64,000 nt of DNA from Rikenellaceae bacterium (lineage in GTDB: Bacteria > Bacteroidota > Bacteroidia > Bacteroidales > Rikenellaceae): positions 1 through 64,000 of the forward strand of contig SUZW01000009.1 of the NCBI GenBank assembly GCA_015059685.1. Direction: 5' to 3'. Positions 51,037 to 59,484 of this stretch are shown here, one piece after another. How positions within the stretch are numbered: position 1 is the first letter of the stretch; every line of letters begins with the position of its first letter. The notes below the pieces were generated by a model. That model saw only the letters and a list, made by a program, of their open reading frames with translations, was not told the DNA's origin and made no database searches. The position numbers and the translations under genes were made by a program.

Positions 51037-51454
51037 GGTGGTGGGGGACTCTTGAGGTGGTCGGGGCGCAAAAAAAGATGGGGACGCCAACAAGTTGGCT
51101 ATTTGGGGGCGCTCCCGATGGTCGCTTGCTGGGGACGCTGACCTTTGGTCAGCTATTTGGGGTGCGCTGTTTTTATTTTTTCTGCGCCTCCCCATAAAGC
51201 AATCTCTGATTGCGTCCCCATTAAGGGCGAAGCCCGTCCCCACAAAGCAGTCGCAGACTGCGCCCCCAAGTCACGGCGCAACAAAGATGGGGACGCCAAC
51301 AAGTTGGCTAATTGGGGACGCTCCCGATGGTCGCTTGCTGGGGACGCTGACCTTTGGTCAGCTATCTGGGGTGCGCTCTCGTCTCTCGTCTCTCGTCTAA
51401 AAATTGTCAATTCTCAATTGTCAATTGTCAATTTGGAGAGATCTCAACTCTCCA
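51037..51454. repeat. Header plus two hairpin-module arrays between acyl-CoA synthetase and glutamine synthetase
   Basis: No gene seen. A header GGGGGACTCTTGAGGTGGTC + GGGGCGCA (about 51041-51070) runs straight into a hairpin array (about 51075-51165). That array holds GCCAACAAGTTGGC, TCCCGATGGTCGC and GCTGACCTTTGGTCAGC, each followed by GGGG-CGC. Reversed modules follow at about 51181-51270 (GCAATCTCTGATTGC, GGGCGAAGCCC, GCAGTCGCAGACTGC). The first array is then repeated almost exactly at about 51280-51372. CTCTCGT and CAATTGT heptamers (about 51377-51435) end the gap. ORFs listed here are repeat translations. Confidence 0.8.
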
Positions 51455-53629
51455 CTACTTCACAAACAGTATCTCTCTATATTTTGGCAGTGTCCAGATC
51501 TGGTCATCGACAACCTCCTCGAGTTTGTCTATCTCGGTGCGGATGCGGTCGAAGTAGGCCGCCACGGTGTCGTGGTAGGCGATGGCCTTCTCGCGGGTGT
51601 TTTCGATGTTGTTGGCAACCTTGCGGCTCTCAATCATCTCGCCCACAAGCGTCTGTATCGTGGCCGTGCGGTTTTGGATGTTGCGGATAAGCTTGATATC
51701 GGTCTCGGTCTTTAGCCCCAACTTCTGCATCTTGCAGACCTTGTCGAGCAGGACATCCTCGTACTTCGAGGCTATAGGCACGATATGGTTCATTGCCAAC
51801 TCGCCCAACACTCGAGCCTCAATCTGTATCTTTTTGACATACTGCTCCCACTTAATCTCGGTGCGGGCCTCAATCTCCTTGTGACTGTAGATGTTGAGCT
51901 TCTCGAATAGATCCACGCTTTGAGGGTCGAGGTAACGATCGAGAACGAGTGGAGCCGATGTTTCGCAATCTAACCCCCTCTGTAAGGCCTCTTTGCGCCA
52001 CTCCTCGGAGTAACCGTTGCCGTCGAAGCGGATGGCCTTACACTCACGAATAAGCTCCCGTATTGTCTCGTAGATAGCCTTATCTCGCTTCTCGCCCGAC
52101 TGTATCTTCGCATCTACCTTTGTGCGGAACTCGGTGAGTGCCTCGGCTACAGCGGTGTTGAGGACAATCATCGCATCGGCGCAGTTGTCCGACGAACCTA
52201 CGGCACGGAACTCGAAGCGGTTACCCGTGAAGGCGAATGGCGAGGTGCGGTTGCGGTCGGTGTTGTCCAGCAGGAGCGACGGAATTTGCGCCAGGCCACC
52301 CATACGAAATACATTCTTCGAGTCGAAGCGTATATCCTGATTGCCGAGCGACTCCTCGATCTTGTCGAGTACCTCCGAGACCTGCTTGCCAAGGAAGGTC
52401 GATATGATGGTCGGAGGTGCCTCACCCGCACCCAAACGATGCTCGTTCGATGCGCTCATCACTGAGGCCTTGAGTAGTCCGTTGTGACGATGCACGGCAG
52501 CAATGACATTTACGAGGAAGGTTATAAACTGCAGGTTTTCGAAGGCTGTGCGACCGGGCTTCAAGAGATTTACGCCCGTGTCGGTGCCGAGCGACCAGTT
52601 GTTGTGCTTGCCCGAGCCATTGACGCCCTTGAAGGGCTTTTCGTGGAGCAGGACACGGAAGTTGTGGCGTGTGGCGACCTTGCCCATGATGGTCATGAGG
52701 AGTTGGTTGTGGTCGTTGGCGAGGTTTGCCTCCTCGTATATCGGAGCCAACTCGAATTGGTTGGGTGCAACCTCGTTGTGGCGTGTCTTGAGAGGTATGC
52801 CGAGCTTCAGACACTCGTACTCCAAGTCACGCATAAAGGCGAGAACACGCTGCGGTATGGCACCGAAGTAGTGGTCGTCGAGCTGCTGGTTTTTTGCCGA
52901 CTCGTGCCCCATAAGTGTTCGACCTGTCTGCACAAGGTCGGGGCGTGCCGACCAGAGGGCATCATCAACCAAGAAGTACTCCTGCTCCCAACCGAGATAG
53001 ACCTTCACTCGCTCGACACTGCGGTCGAAGTAGCGACACACCTCTGTGGCTGCATTCGATACGGCTGTAATGGAGCGCAGCAGCGGTGTTTTGTAGTCGA
53101 GTGCCTCGCCCGTGTACGATATAAATACGGTAGGGATGCAGAGCGTGGTATCTACGATAAATGCAGGCGATGTCGGGTCCCATGCCGAGTAACCTCGGGC
53201 CTCGAATGTGTTGCGGATACCGCCACTCGGGAACGACGAGGCGTCAGGCTCCTGCTGTACGAGTACCTTGCCCGAGAACTCCTCGAGCATACCGCCTATG
53301 CCGTCGGGCTCGGAGAAGGAGTCGTGCTTCTCGGCCGTGCCACCCGTGAGTGGCTGAAACCAGTGGCAGTAGTGGTCTGCACCATTGTCCAACGCCCAGC
53401 CACGCATACCTGCCGCTACGGCATCGGCAATGTCGGTCGAGAGTGGGGTGTTCTTCTCGATGGTGTCGAGCAGAGCTTCGTATATCTGCTTGTTGAGGTA
53501 CTTGCGCATCTGCTGACGACCAAAAACCTTCTCACCGAAGTAGTCGGAGGGGTTGCGCGAAGGCGCCTTTACCTCTACGGGCTTGTGGTCGAGCGCACGC
53601 TCGAACATACGAAATCGCAGTAGTGTCAT
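51455..53629 (-). CDS. glnN: Type III glutamine synthetase
   Basis: A 724-residue GSIII that makes glutamine from glutamate, ammonia and ATP, the main ammonia-assimilating form in Bacteroidota. The length is right for GSIII (about 700-730) and well above GSI or GSII. Recognisable segments include the N-terminal PSDYFGEKVFGRQQMRKYL, TAEKHDSF (about residues 94-101), LGWEQEYFLVDD, KTRHNEVAPNQFELAP, and GSGKHNNWSLGT at the ATP/glutamate site. It is monocistronic, with a promoter box at 53664-53671. Confidence 0.96.
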   Translation of the reverse strand: MTLLRFRMFERALDHKPVEVKAPSRNPSDYFGEKVFGRQQMRKYLNKQIYEALLDTIEKNTPLSTDIADAVAAGMRGWALDNGADHYCHWFQPLTGGTAEKHDSFSEPDGIGGMLEEFSGKVLVQQEPDASSFPSGGIRNTFEARGYSAWDPTSPAFIVDTTLCIPTVFISYTGEALDYKTPLLRSITAVSNAATEVCRYFDRSVERVKVYLGWEQEYFLVDDALWSARPDLVQTGRTLMGHESAKNQQLDDHYFGAIPQRVLAFMRDLEYECLKLGIPLKTRHNEVAPNQFELAPIYEEANLANDHNQLLMTIMGKVATRHNFRVLLHEKPFKGVNGSGKHNNWSLGTDTGVNLLKPGRTAFENLQFITFLVNVIAAVHRHNGLLKASVMSASNEHRLGAGEAPPTIISTFLGKQVSEVLDKIEESLGNQDIRFDSKNVFRMGGLAQIPSLLLDNTDRNRTSPFAFTGNRFEFRAVGSSDNCADAMIVLNTAVAEALTEFRTKVDAKIQSGEKRDKAIYETIRELIRECKAIRFDGNGYSEEWRKEALQRGLDCETSAPLVLDRYLDPQSVDLFEKLNIYSHKEIEARTEIKWEQYVKKIQIEARVLGELAMNHIVPIASKYEDVLLDKVCKMQKLGLKTETDIKLIRNIQNRTATIQTLVGEMIESRKVANNIENTREKAIAYHDTVAAYFDRIRTEIDKLEEVVDDQIWTLPKYREILFVK

Positions 53630-53663
53630 AATCTATCTTGAAATTTTTGTTGTTTGCTCTCCG

Positions 53664-53671
53664 CAAAGATA
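53664..53671 (-). promoter_or_regulatory. -7 box TATCTTTG for glutamine synthetase
   Basis: Minus-strand TAnnTTTG 35 bases before the ATG at 53629; no -33 element at the usual distance. Confidence 0.6.
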
Positions 53672-54212
53672 GTGCTTTTGCGGAAAAGTTGTTCTATTTT
53701 TGCCACTTTTCTTGAAATTTTATATTGCAATTATCGAAAAACAATAAAAATAAAATGGAAAAATTAAAAAGTGAGGTATAAGATTATCGTTTTTCGATAA
53801 ATTGGGTTTGTCGGAACTCTGGAAGTGGTCAAGGCGCAGGTTTATTAGGGGCGTTAGAGGCGTTAGGGTCGTTAGGGGAGTGCTTAAAGTAATTGTCAAT
53901 TCGTCAATTATCAATTCAGCGCCTCCCCATAAAGCAATCTCCGATTGCGCCCCCATTAAGGGCGAAGCCCGCCCCCATAAAGCAGTCGCAGACTGCGCCC
54001 CCAAATTACAGCGCAAAAAAAAGATGGGGACGCCAACAAGTTGGCTATTTGGGGACGCTCCCGATGGTCGCTTGCTGGGGACGCTGACTTTTGGTCAGCT
54101 ATCTGGGGTGCGCTGAAAGTAATTGTAATTGTCAATTTAGCTAATGGCTAATGGCCAATGGCTAAAAGCCAAATTTTCAATTGTCAATTCGTCAATTGTC
54201 AATTATTTTTCT

Positions 54213-54220
54213 TACCTTTG
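54213..54220 (+). promoter_or_regulatory. -7 box TACCTTTG immediately before dnaG
   Basis: TAnnTTTG box ending 4 bases before the dnaG ATG (54225), implying a leaderless or nearly leaderless transcript. It also excludes the longer ORF start at 54144. Confidence 0.65.
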
Positions 54221-54224
54221 CGAT

Positions 54225-56228
54225 ATGATTGACCAACAGACCATAGACCGAATCTTTGCGGCAGCGGATATAGTCGATATTGTAGGCGACTATGTCTCGC
54301 TCAAGCGCAAGGGCGTGAACTACGAGGCGTGCTGTCCGTTCCACAACGAGAAGACCCCTTCGTTCAAGGTTTCGCCCGCAAAGGGTATATTCCGCTGCTT
54401 CGGCTGTGGCAAGAGTGGTAATGCCGTAACCTTCGTGATGGAGCACGAGGGTATGACCTATCCCGAGGCGTTGCGCCATATCGCCAAGAAGTATGGTATC
54501 GAGGTGCAGGAGCGAGAGCAGACCGAGGAGGATATACAGCGCAACAACGACCGCGAGAGTATGTTTATGCTCAACTCGTGGGCGTCGGACTACTTTGCCG
54601 ACTACCTCTACAACAGCGACGAGGGTCAAAGTGTCGGCCTCTCCTACTTCCGTCAGGCTCGAGGCTTTGCCGAGTCCACGATACGCAAGTTCGGCTTGGG
54701 CTTCTGCCCATCCACTTGGGGCAAGATGTCGCAGGATGCTCTGCGGGCGGGCTACAAGGAGGAGTTTTTGTTATCCACGGGTCTATCTCTCAAGCGTGAG
54801 GGTACGGGCGAACTGCACGACCGCTTCCGTGAGCGTGTGATATTTCCGATACACAACATCGCAGGTCGCATCGTGGGCTTTGGTGGTCGTACACTCCTCT
54901 CGAGTGAGGAGCAGAAGCAACGCCATATAGGCAAGTACCAGAACTCGCCCGAGAGCGAGATATACAGCAAATCTCGTGAGATTTATGGCCTCTACTTCGC
55001 CAAGAAGGCGATACAGCAGGAGGATAACGCTATCGTCGTGGAGGGCTATGCCGATGTTATCTCGATGCACCAATCGGGTATCGAGAATGTTGTGGCATCG
55101 TCGGGTACGGCCTTCACCGAGGAGCAGATAAGGTTGCTCTACCGCTTCTCGAAGAATATAACGCTGATGTTCGATGGCGATGGAGCAGGCCAGCGGGCTG
55201 CCCTCAAGAGTACGGACAAGGTACTCAAGGAGGGTATGAATGTCCGTGTGGTGCTGCTGCCCGAGGAGCACGACCCCGACACCTTTGCCCGGGCGTACAG
55301 TGCCGAGGAGGTGCGCAACTACATAGCGCAGAACAGCCAGGACTTTATGACCTTCAAGGCAAGGCTTCTGCTTGCCGATGCGCAGAACGACCCTATAAAG
55401 CGTAGTGAGGTGATAAAGAGCCTCGTCGAGTCGATATCGCTGATGCCGGACAATATCAAACGCTCGGTCTATATCAAGGAGTGCGCCCGCATGATGGATA
55501 TAGACGAGAATGTCTTGGTCGGCGAGGTTGCCCGCAAGCGACTTATGTCGGTGGGCGACAAGGAGGCCGAGGCCTTTGTGCGTCGTGAGACGCAGCGTCA
55601 TCGTGCCGAGCAACGAGAGGCACAGGATGCAACGCTGGCTGGCGGAGCGAAGGATCCGTTTGGCAACATCTCGGCTGGTAGCAGTGAGGAGTCGCTCGAA
55701 CGAGAGATTATCTACTACCTCGTGGTACATGGCGATAAGAACTTCGAGCTGAAGGAGGGGCGCAACTATGTCTCGATAAATGTTGCATCGCTCATATTAG
55801 ACGAGATGGCTCTCGATGATATGTCGCTCAATGACAGGGTCTATAACACCATATTCGATATATTCCGACGAGCTCACGAGGAGGGTCGTCTGCCTGAACC
55901 TAACGAATATACTGCCCACCACGACCCGGATGTGTGCAAGGCAGCAATAGATATCATGACCCAGAATGATGTCTATACCGAGAGTGAGATATGGTCGAAG
56001 AAGGAGGTGCACTCCATCTCCGAGTCGGAGGTGTTGAGCGTGGGTGTGCCGAAGGTTATGAAACTATTTAAGACCAAACGCCTCACGAAGATGATATCCG
56101 AGCTGCAACAACAACTCGGCAGGGAGGGCATCAGCGAAGATGAACAACTCGCCATCATGGCCCAAATCGACAAACTCAACCGAGCAAAGGTGGTGCTCAC
56201 ACGACCTCTCAACCGACTGACGATTTAG
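54225..56228 (+). CDS. dnaG: DNA primase
   Basis: Makes RNA primers at the replication fork with DnaB. The 667-residue protein has an N-terminal zinc-binding domain (CCPFHNEKTPSF, CFGCGKSGNA; about residues 40-70). The TOPRIM catalytic domain includes IVVEGYADVISMHQSG (about 272-287) and MFDGDGAGQRAALK (about 314-327). A C-terminal helicase-interacting helical region completes it. The ORF track extension to 54144 crosses heptamer repeats and the promoter box, so the ATG at 54225 is used. Confidence 0.95.
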   Translation: MIDQQTIDRIFAAADIVDIVGDYVSLKRKGVNYEACCPFHNEKTPSFKVSPAKGIFRCFGCGKSGNAVTFVMEHEGMTYPEALRHIAKKYGIEVQEREQTEEDIQRNNDRESMFMLNSWASDYFADYLYNSDEGQSVGLSYFRQARGFAESTIRKFGLGFCPSTWGKMSQDALRAGYKEEFLLSTGLSLKREGTGELHDRFRERVIFPIHNIAGRIVGFGGRTLLSSEEQKQRHIGKYQNSPESEIYSKSREIYGLYFAKKAIQQEDNAIVVEGYADVISMHQSGIENVVASSGTAFTEEQIRLLYRFSKNITLMFDGDGAGQRAALKSTDKVLKEGMNVRVVLLPEEHDPDTFARAYSAEEVRNYIAQNSQDFMTFKARLLLADAQNDPIKRSEVIKSLVESISLMPDNIKRSVYIKECARMMDIDENVLVGEVARKRLMSVGDKEAEAFVRRETQRHRAEQREAQDATLAGGAKDPFGNISAGSSEESLEREIIYYLVVHGDKNFELKEGRNYVSINVASLILDEMALDDMSLNDRVYNTIFDIFRRAHEEGRLPEPNEYTAHHDPDVCKAAIDIMTQNDVYTESEIWSKKEVHSISESEVLSVGVPKVMKLFKTKRLTKMISELQQQLGREGISEDEQLAIMAQIDKLNRAKVVLTRPLNRLTI

Positions 56229-56771
56229 GTTGGTGGGGACTCTTGAGGTGGTTGGGGCGCAAGCTTTTTAAGGGCGTTAAGGGCGTTAGGGTCGTTAGAG
56301 GCGTTAGAGGTGCGCTAGAGGTTTAGGTTGTGGGGACTCTGACCGTTGTCGGGGCGCAGGTAAATTAAGGGTTAGTAAGGGCTAGTAACGGCTAGTAAGG
56401 GCGAGTAAGGGTGCGCTAAAAGTAATTGTCAATTGTCAATTTATTTTTTTGCGCCTCCCCATAAAGCAATCTCTGATTGCGCCCCCATTAAGGGCAAAGC
56501 CCGCCCCCATAAAGCAGTCGCAGACTGCGCCCCCAAAACACAGCGCAAAAAAAAAGATAGGGACGCCAACAAGTTGGCTATTTGGGGGCGCTCCCGATGG
56601 TCGCTTGCTGGGGACGCTGACTTTTGGTCAGCTATTTGGGGTGCGCTCTCGTCTCTCGTCTCTCGTCTCTCGTCTCTCGTCTCTCGTCTTTTTAGGTATA
56701 AATACCTATCGTCACTCACGATATTTGTATTACCTTTGTACTCTGTATGTTAACAATCTAAAATTGTGATA
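56229..56771. repeat. Longest composite repeat block, between dnaG and a porin gene
   Basis: No gene seen in 543 bases. Header GGGGACTCTTGAGGTGGTTG + GGGCGCAAG (about 56234-56263) carries 9-bp AGGGCGTTA units ending GGTGCGCTAGAGG. A second, altered header GGGGACTCTGACCGTTGTC + GGGGCGCAGG (about 56332-56361) carries GGGTTAGTAA units ending GGTGCGCT. Next come CAATTGT heptamers, reversed then forward hairpin modules (about 56451-56645), and six CTCTCGT heptamers (about 56647-56690). The porin promoter box is at 56731. All pieces join at GCGC. Confidence 0.8.
56731..56738 (+). promoter_or_regulatory. -7 box TACCTTTG for the porin gene
   Basis: TAnnTTTG match 33 bases before the ATG at 56772; no -33 TTTG at 19-21 bases. 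Confidence 0.6.
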
Positions 56772-57944
56772 ATGAAGAAAGTTTACTCTCTGTTTGTGGC
56801 GTGTCTGCTCCTCTCTGTGCAGGCGTTGGCTGCAGACAATCAGGTAGCGTGCAGTGATGCTGCAGCAGCGAAAATCGACTCTCTTGAGTTGCGTTTGGCA
56901 AAGATGGAAAAACGCTCAAAGAACTGGGCGAAGGTTAAGCAGTACTTCAACATCTCGGGCTTTATTCAGGCGGCTTACGACTGGACCGATGCCGACAACT
57001 CCTCGACATTCCATGTTCGTCGTGCCCGTTTGGATATCAAGGGTGACCTCTACAAGGGTAAGAAGGGTGCCAAGATTGACTACCGTTTCTACTTCGACCT
57101 CGCTCGTCTGACCAAGAGTGCTCCGATACTCGATATGTGGGTGCGCTATCGTCCTTGCAAGGAGTTCGGTGTTCAGATGGGACAGTTCAAAAATAAGTTC
57201 TCGTTTGAGGCTTCGATAGGTCCTAACAAGTACGACTTTATCGACTACTCGTACGCAGTATGTCGTCTTGCGAAGAATGGCAGTGGCGATATCCTCGGTC
57301 TGAATATGACGGCTCGTGACCTCGGTGTCGAGTTTATGGGTGGCTTTATCCATAAGGAGGGCTACAGCGTGTTGAACTACAACATCGCAGTTCTCAACGG
57401 TAGCGGTATAAATGTCAAGGATAACAACAAGAGCAAGGATGTGATGGCTCGTTTGACCGTGAAGCCGATGAAGGAGCTTGCCATTGCGGGATACTACCAG
57501 TGGGGCGAGAATGTCCTCACGGAGGAGAAGGCCCTCTCGTTCGGTTGGACAGGCAACTGCGAATATGTCACTTCGCATCGTTGGGGTGCCGGCCTCGACT
57601 ACAACACCAAGTGCTGCTTCGTGCGTACGGAGTATATCGGTGGTATAACCGGTCATACTCGTTCGGAGTCGGCTTATGTGTCGGGAGGTTACAAGTTCTA
57701 TGCACCGAAGATGCCGGGTCACGGCTGGGTAGGTGCTATGGTGGACTACTTCACCCTCGATGCTACAAAGGCGAAGAGCAATTCGGATTTGCGTTATGTC
57801 CTCTGCGTGGGCTACCAGCCTGTGAAGTATGCCCGCATACAGTTGGCCTACTCGCTCGAGCAGATGCTTGGCGACGGTCGTCTATTCAAGAACCACAGAC
57901 CATTCTGCAACACCGTGAAGGTCTTGGTTACAGCATCGTTCTAA
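56772..57944 (+). CDS. Outer membrane porin of the OprO/OprP type
   Basis: A 390-residue outer membrane beta-barrel with a signal peptide (MKKVYSLFVACLLLSVQALA). A short coiled-coil-like stretch (AAKIDSLELRLAKMEKRS) follows, then the phosphate-selective porin-type barrel: ISGFIQAAYDWTD, FHVRRARLDIKGDLY, IDYRFYFDLA, VQMGQFKNKFSFE (about 60-150), ending ...NTVKVLVTASF with terminal Phe. Anion or phosphate selectivity is typical of the family but not shown here. Start is the ATG at 56772, not the GTG six bases earlier. The YeiH-type exporter follows after 28 bases. Confidence 0.85.
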   Translation: MKKVYSLFVACLLLSVQALAADNQVACSDAAAAKIDSLELRLAKMEKRSKNWAKVKQYFNISGFIQAAYDWTDADNSSTFHVRRARLDIKGDLYKGKKGAKIDYRFYFDLARLTKSAPILDMWVRYRPCKEFGVQMGQFKNKFSFEASIGPNKYDFIDYSYAVCRLAKNGSGDILGLNMTARDLGVEFMGGFIHKEGYSVLNYNIAVLNGSGINVKDNNKSKDVMARLTVKPMKELAIAGYYQWGENVLTEEKALSFGWTGNCEYVTSHRWGAGLDYNTKCCFVRTEYIGGITGHTRSESAYVSGGYKFYAPKMPGHGWVGAMVDYFTLDATKAKSNSDLRYVLCVGYQPVKYARIQLAYSLEQMLGDGRLFKNHRPFCNTVKVLVTASF

Positions 57945-57972
57945 AGAGATTACTAACAAACCCCAAATTGAT

Positions 57973-59277
57973 ATGAAAGATTTTTGGAAAAAAGTATTAG
58001 TTGAGGATTGGGTGGTGACATTTTTGGCCATTCCACTCCTTGTGATTGCAGGTTTTGCCGGTGAGATGCCTACAATCAAAAAGGTAATTGCGATACCTAC
58101 AACCCTTGCGACAGCGGATGCGTGGATCAGCATCGGTGTCCTCTTTTTGATAGCACTCGTGGTTCTCTACATCGGCAACAAGTTGCTTTCACGCCCATTG
58201 CGAGGCCTCTTCTGGTCGTTTGTGGTGGTCTTTGCCGTGTCGTTGTTGGCGCAGTTTATCGCAAAGATACCTGCCGTTAAGTACTACGGCTTTGAGGCTG
58301 TGTTCTTCTCGGTAATCTTTGGTCTGATTATCCGCAACTGCTTCCATATTCCGGATTGGTTGAAACCGGCTATCCAGGGCGAGTTCTTTATTAAAATAGG
58401 TGTGGTTTGCCTCGGTGCGACAATCTTGTTCCGTGACTTCCTCACTTCGGGTGCTGCAGGTATCGTGCAGGCCTGCATCGTGGTGACTTGCGTATGGCTG
58501 TTCGGCTTCTGGCTCTCTCGTCGTATGAAGGTCGAGGAGCGTGCTGCGATGACCTTGTCGAGTGGTGCTACAATCTGCGGCGTGTCGGCTTGTATCGCTG
58601 CAGGTGGCGTAGCCAAGGTTGAGGAGAAGCACCTCTCCTACATCATCTCGGTGGTGCTTATCATCGCTGTTCCGATGATCTATCTGATGCCGCTGTTGGC
58701 CGAGCTTATCGTGCCACTCCTGACCGATAATGTCGAGGTGCAGAATGAGATTATGGGTGCCTGGATTGGTGGTACCGTAGATACTACAAGTGGTGTTGCT
58801 GCTGCGAGTGATATGATTAACGACGAGGCCAACAAGACCGCTATGATTGTTAAGGCAACACAAAATGTGTTGATTGGCGTTGTTGCATTCTGCATCGCAA
58901 CATACCTCGCATCGAAGGGTGGCGATGGCAAGTTGCACCGCCCATCGGCTCGCCTCGTATGGGAGAAGTTCCCGAAGTTTGTCTTTGGTTTCATCCTTGC
59001 ATCGTTGGTATTCAGCCTCTTGCAGGGCAACCATATCTTCCCTGATTGGGAGGCAAAGAAGCTTGCCGAGACCTCGATGGCAAAGACCTTCTCGTCGTTC
59101 TTCTTCTCGCTGGCATTCGTCTGCATCGGTATGGATACCCGCCTCAAGGATATCATATCGAAGGATAACCGAAATATCCTCTACGCCTTCCTTGGCACAC
59201 AGTGTTTCAATATTGTTGTCACATTCCTTGTGGCGTGGTTGATGTTTGGTGTTGTGAAGCCGGCTTTGGGCTGGTAA
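57973..59277 (+). CDS. YeiH-family (UPF0324) putative sulfate/anion exporter
   Basis: A 434-residue inner membrane protein with about ten to eleven hydrophobic segments. Family features include FFIKIGVVCLGATILFRDFL (about residues 125-145), SSGATICGVSACIA (about 196-209) and GAWIGGTVDTTSGVAAASDM (about 257-276). YeiH-type proteins are proposed anion exporters (sulfate or related), but their substrate is poorly established. It may be cotranscribed with the porin. Confidence 0.85.
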   Translation: MKDFWKKVLVEDWVVTFLAIPLLVIAGFAGEMPTIKKVIAIPTTLATADAWISIGVLFLIALVVLYIGNKLLSRPLRGLFWSFVVVFAVSLLAQFIAKIPAVKYYGFEAVFFSVIFGLIIRNCFHIPDWLKPAIQGEFFIKIGVVCLGATILFRDFLTSGAAGIVQACIVVTCVWLFGFWLSRRMKVEERAAMTLSSGATICGVSACIAAGGVAKVEEKHLSYIISVVLIIAVPMIYLMPLLAELIVPLLTDNVEVQNEIMGAWIGGTVDTTSGVAAASDMINDEANKTAMIVKATQNVLIGVVAFCIATYLASKGGDGKLHRPSARLVWEKFPKFVFGFILASLVFSLLQGNHIFPDWEAKKLAETSMAKTFSSFFFSLAFVCIGMDTRLKDIISKDNRNILYAFLGTQCFNIVVTFLVAWLMFGVVKPALGW

Positions 59278-59316
59278 GATATTCTTGGAAGGTACATTCC
59301 TGCGTCAAACTCAATA

Positions 59317-59345
59317 AACAGGGTGGTAAATTTACCGCCCTGTTT
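59317..59345 (+). terminator. Terminator after yeiH
   Basis: AAACAGGG-GGTAAA / TTTACC-CCCTGTTT arms with a T-rich tail; GCTAATG-type heptamers follow to about 59400. Confidence 0.75.
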
Positions 59346-59410
59346 GTTGTTATTAGCCAATGGCTAATGGCCAATGGCTAATAGCTAATAACTAATAGCC
59401 TTTTATGTTA

Positions 59411-59441
59411 TTTGAAATCTTGCAAAAAAATTGTACCTTTG
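59411..59441 (+). promoter_or_regulatory. Promoter of the peptide transporter (TTTG-N19-TACCTTTG)
   Basis: -33 TTTG (59411-59414) and -7 TACCTTTG (59434-59441) separated by 19 bases, exactly the Bacteroidota consensus; the ATG follows 43 bases later. Confidence 0.88.
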
Positions 59442-59484
59442 CCCTGGATTAGACAATTATTTATTAACTAAAATTTTATAAACT

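Larger units (their letters stand above)
53630..54224. repeat. Repeat-filled gap between glutamine synthetase and dnaG
   Basis: No gene seen in 595 bases. It holds the divergent glnN promoter box and an A+T-rich stretch to about 53800. A header GGAACTCTGGAAGTGGTC + AAGGCGCAGG (about 53812-53840) is followed by 9-bp GGGCGTTAG units, then CAATT heptamers (about 53889-53915). Next are reversed then forward hairpin modules (about 53916-54113). GCTAATG units (about 54139-54172), CAATTGT heptamers (about 54176-54205) and the dnaG promoter box complete it. Confidence 0.78.

Noticed and set aside
51075-51372. Hairpin array considered as CRISPR or integron attC array
   Set aside because: Palindromes are 11-17 bp with 8-10-bp linkers, not unique spacers; no cas, integrase or gene cassettes are seen.
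51095-51690. Long ORFs in and next to the repeat blocks (also 31405-31704, 53720-54116, 56433-56769)
   Set aside because: They are translations of hairpin modules, headers and heptamers in several frames and are similar to each other only because the DNA repeats are.
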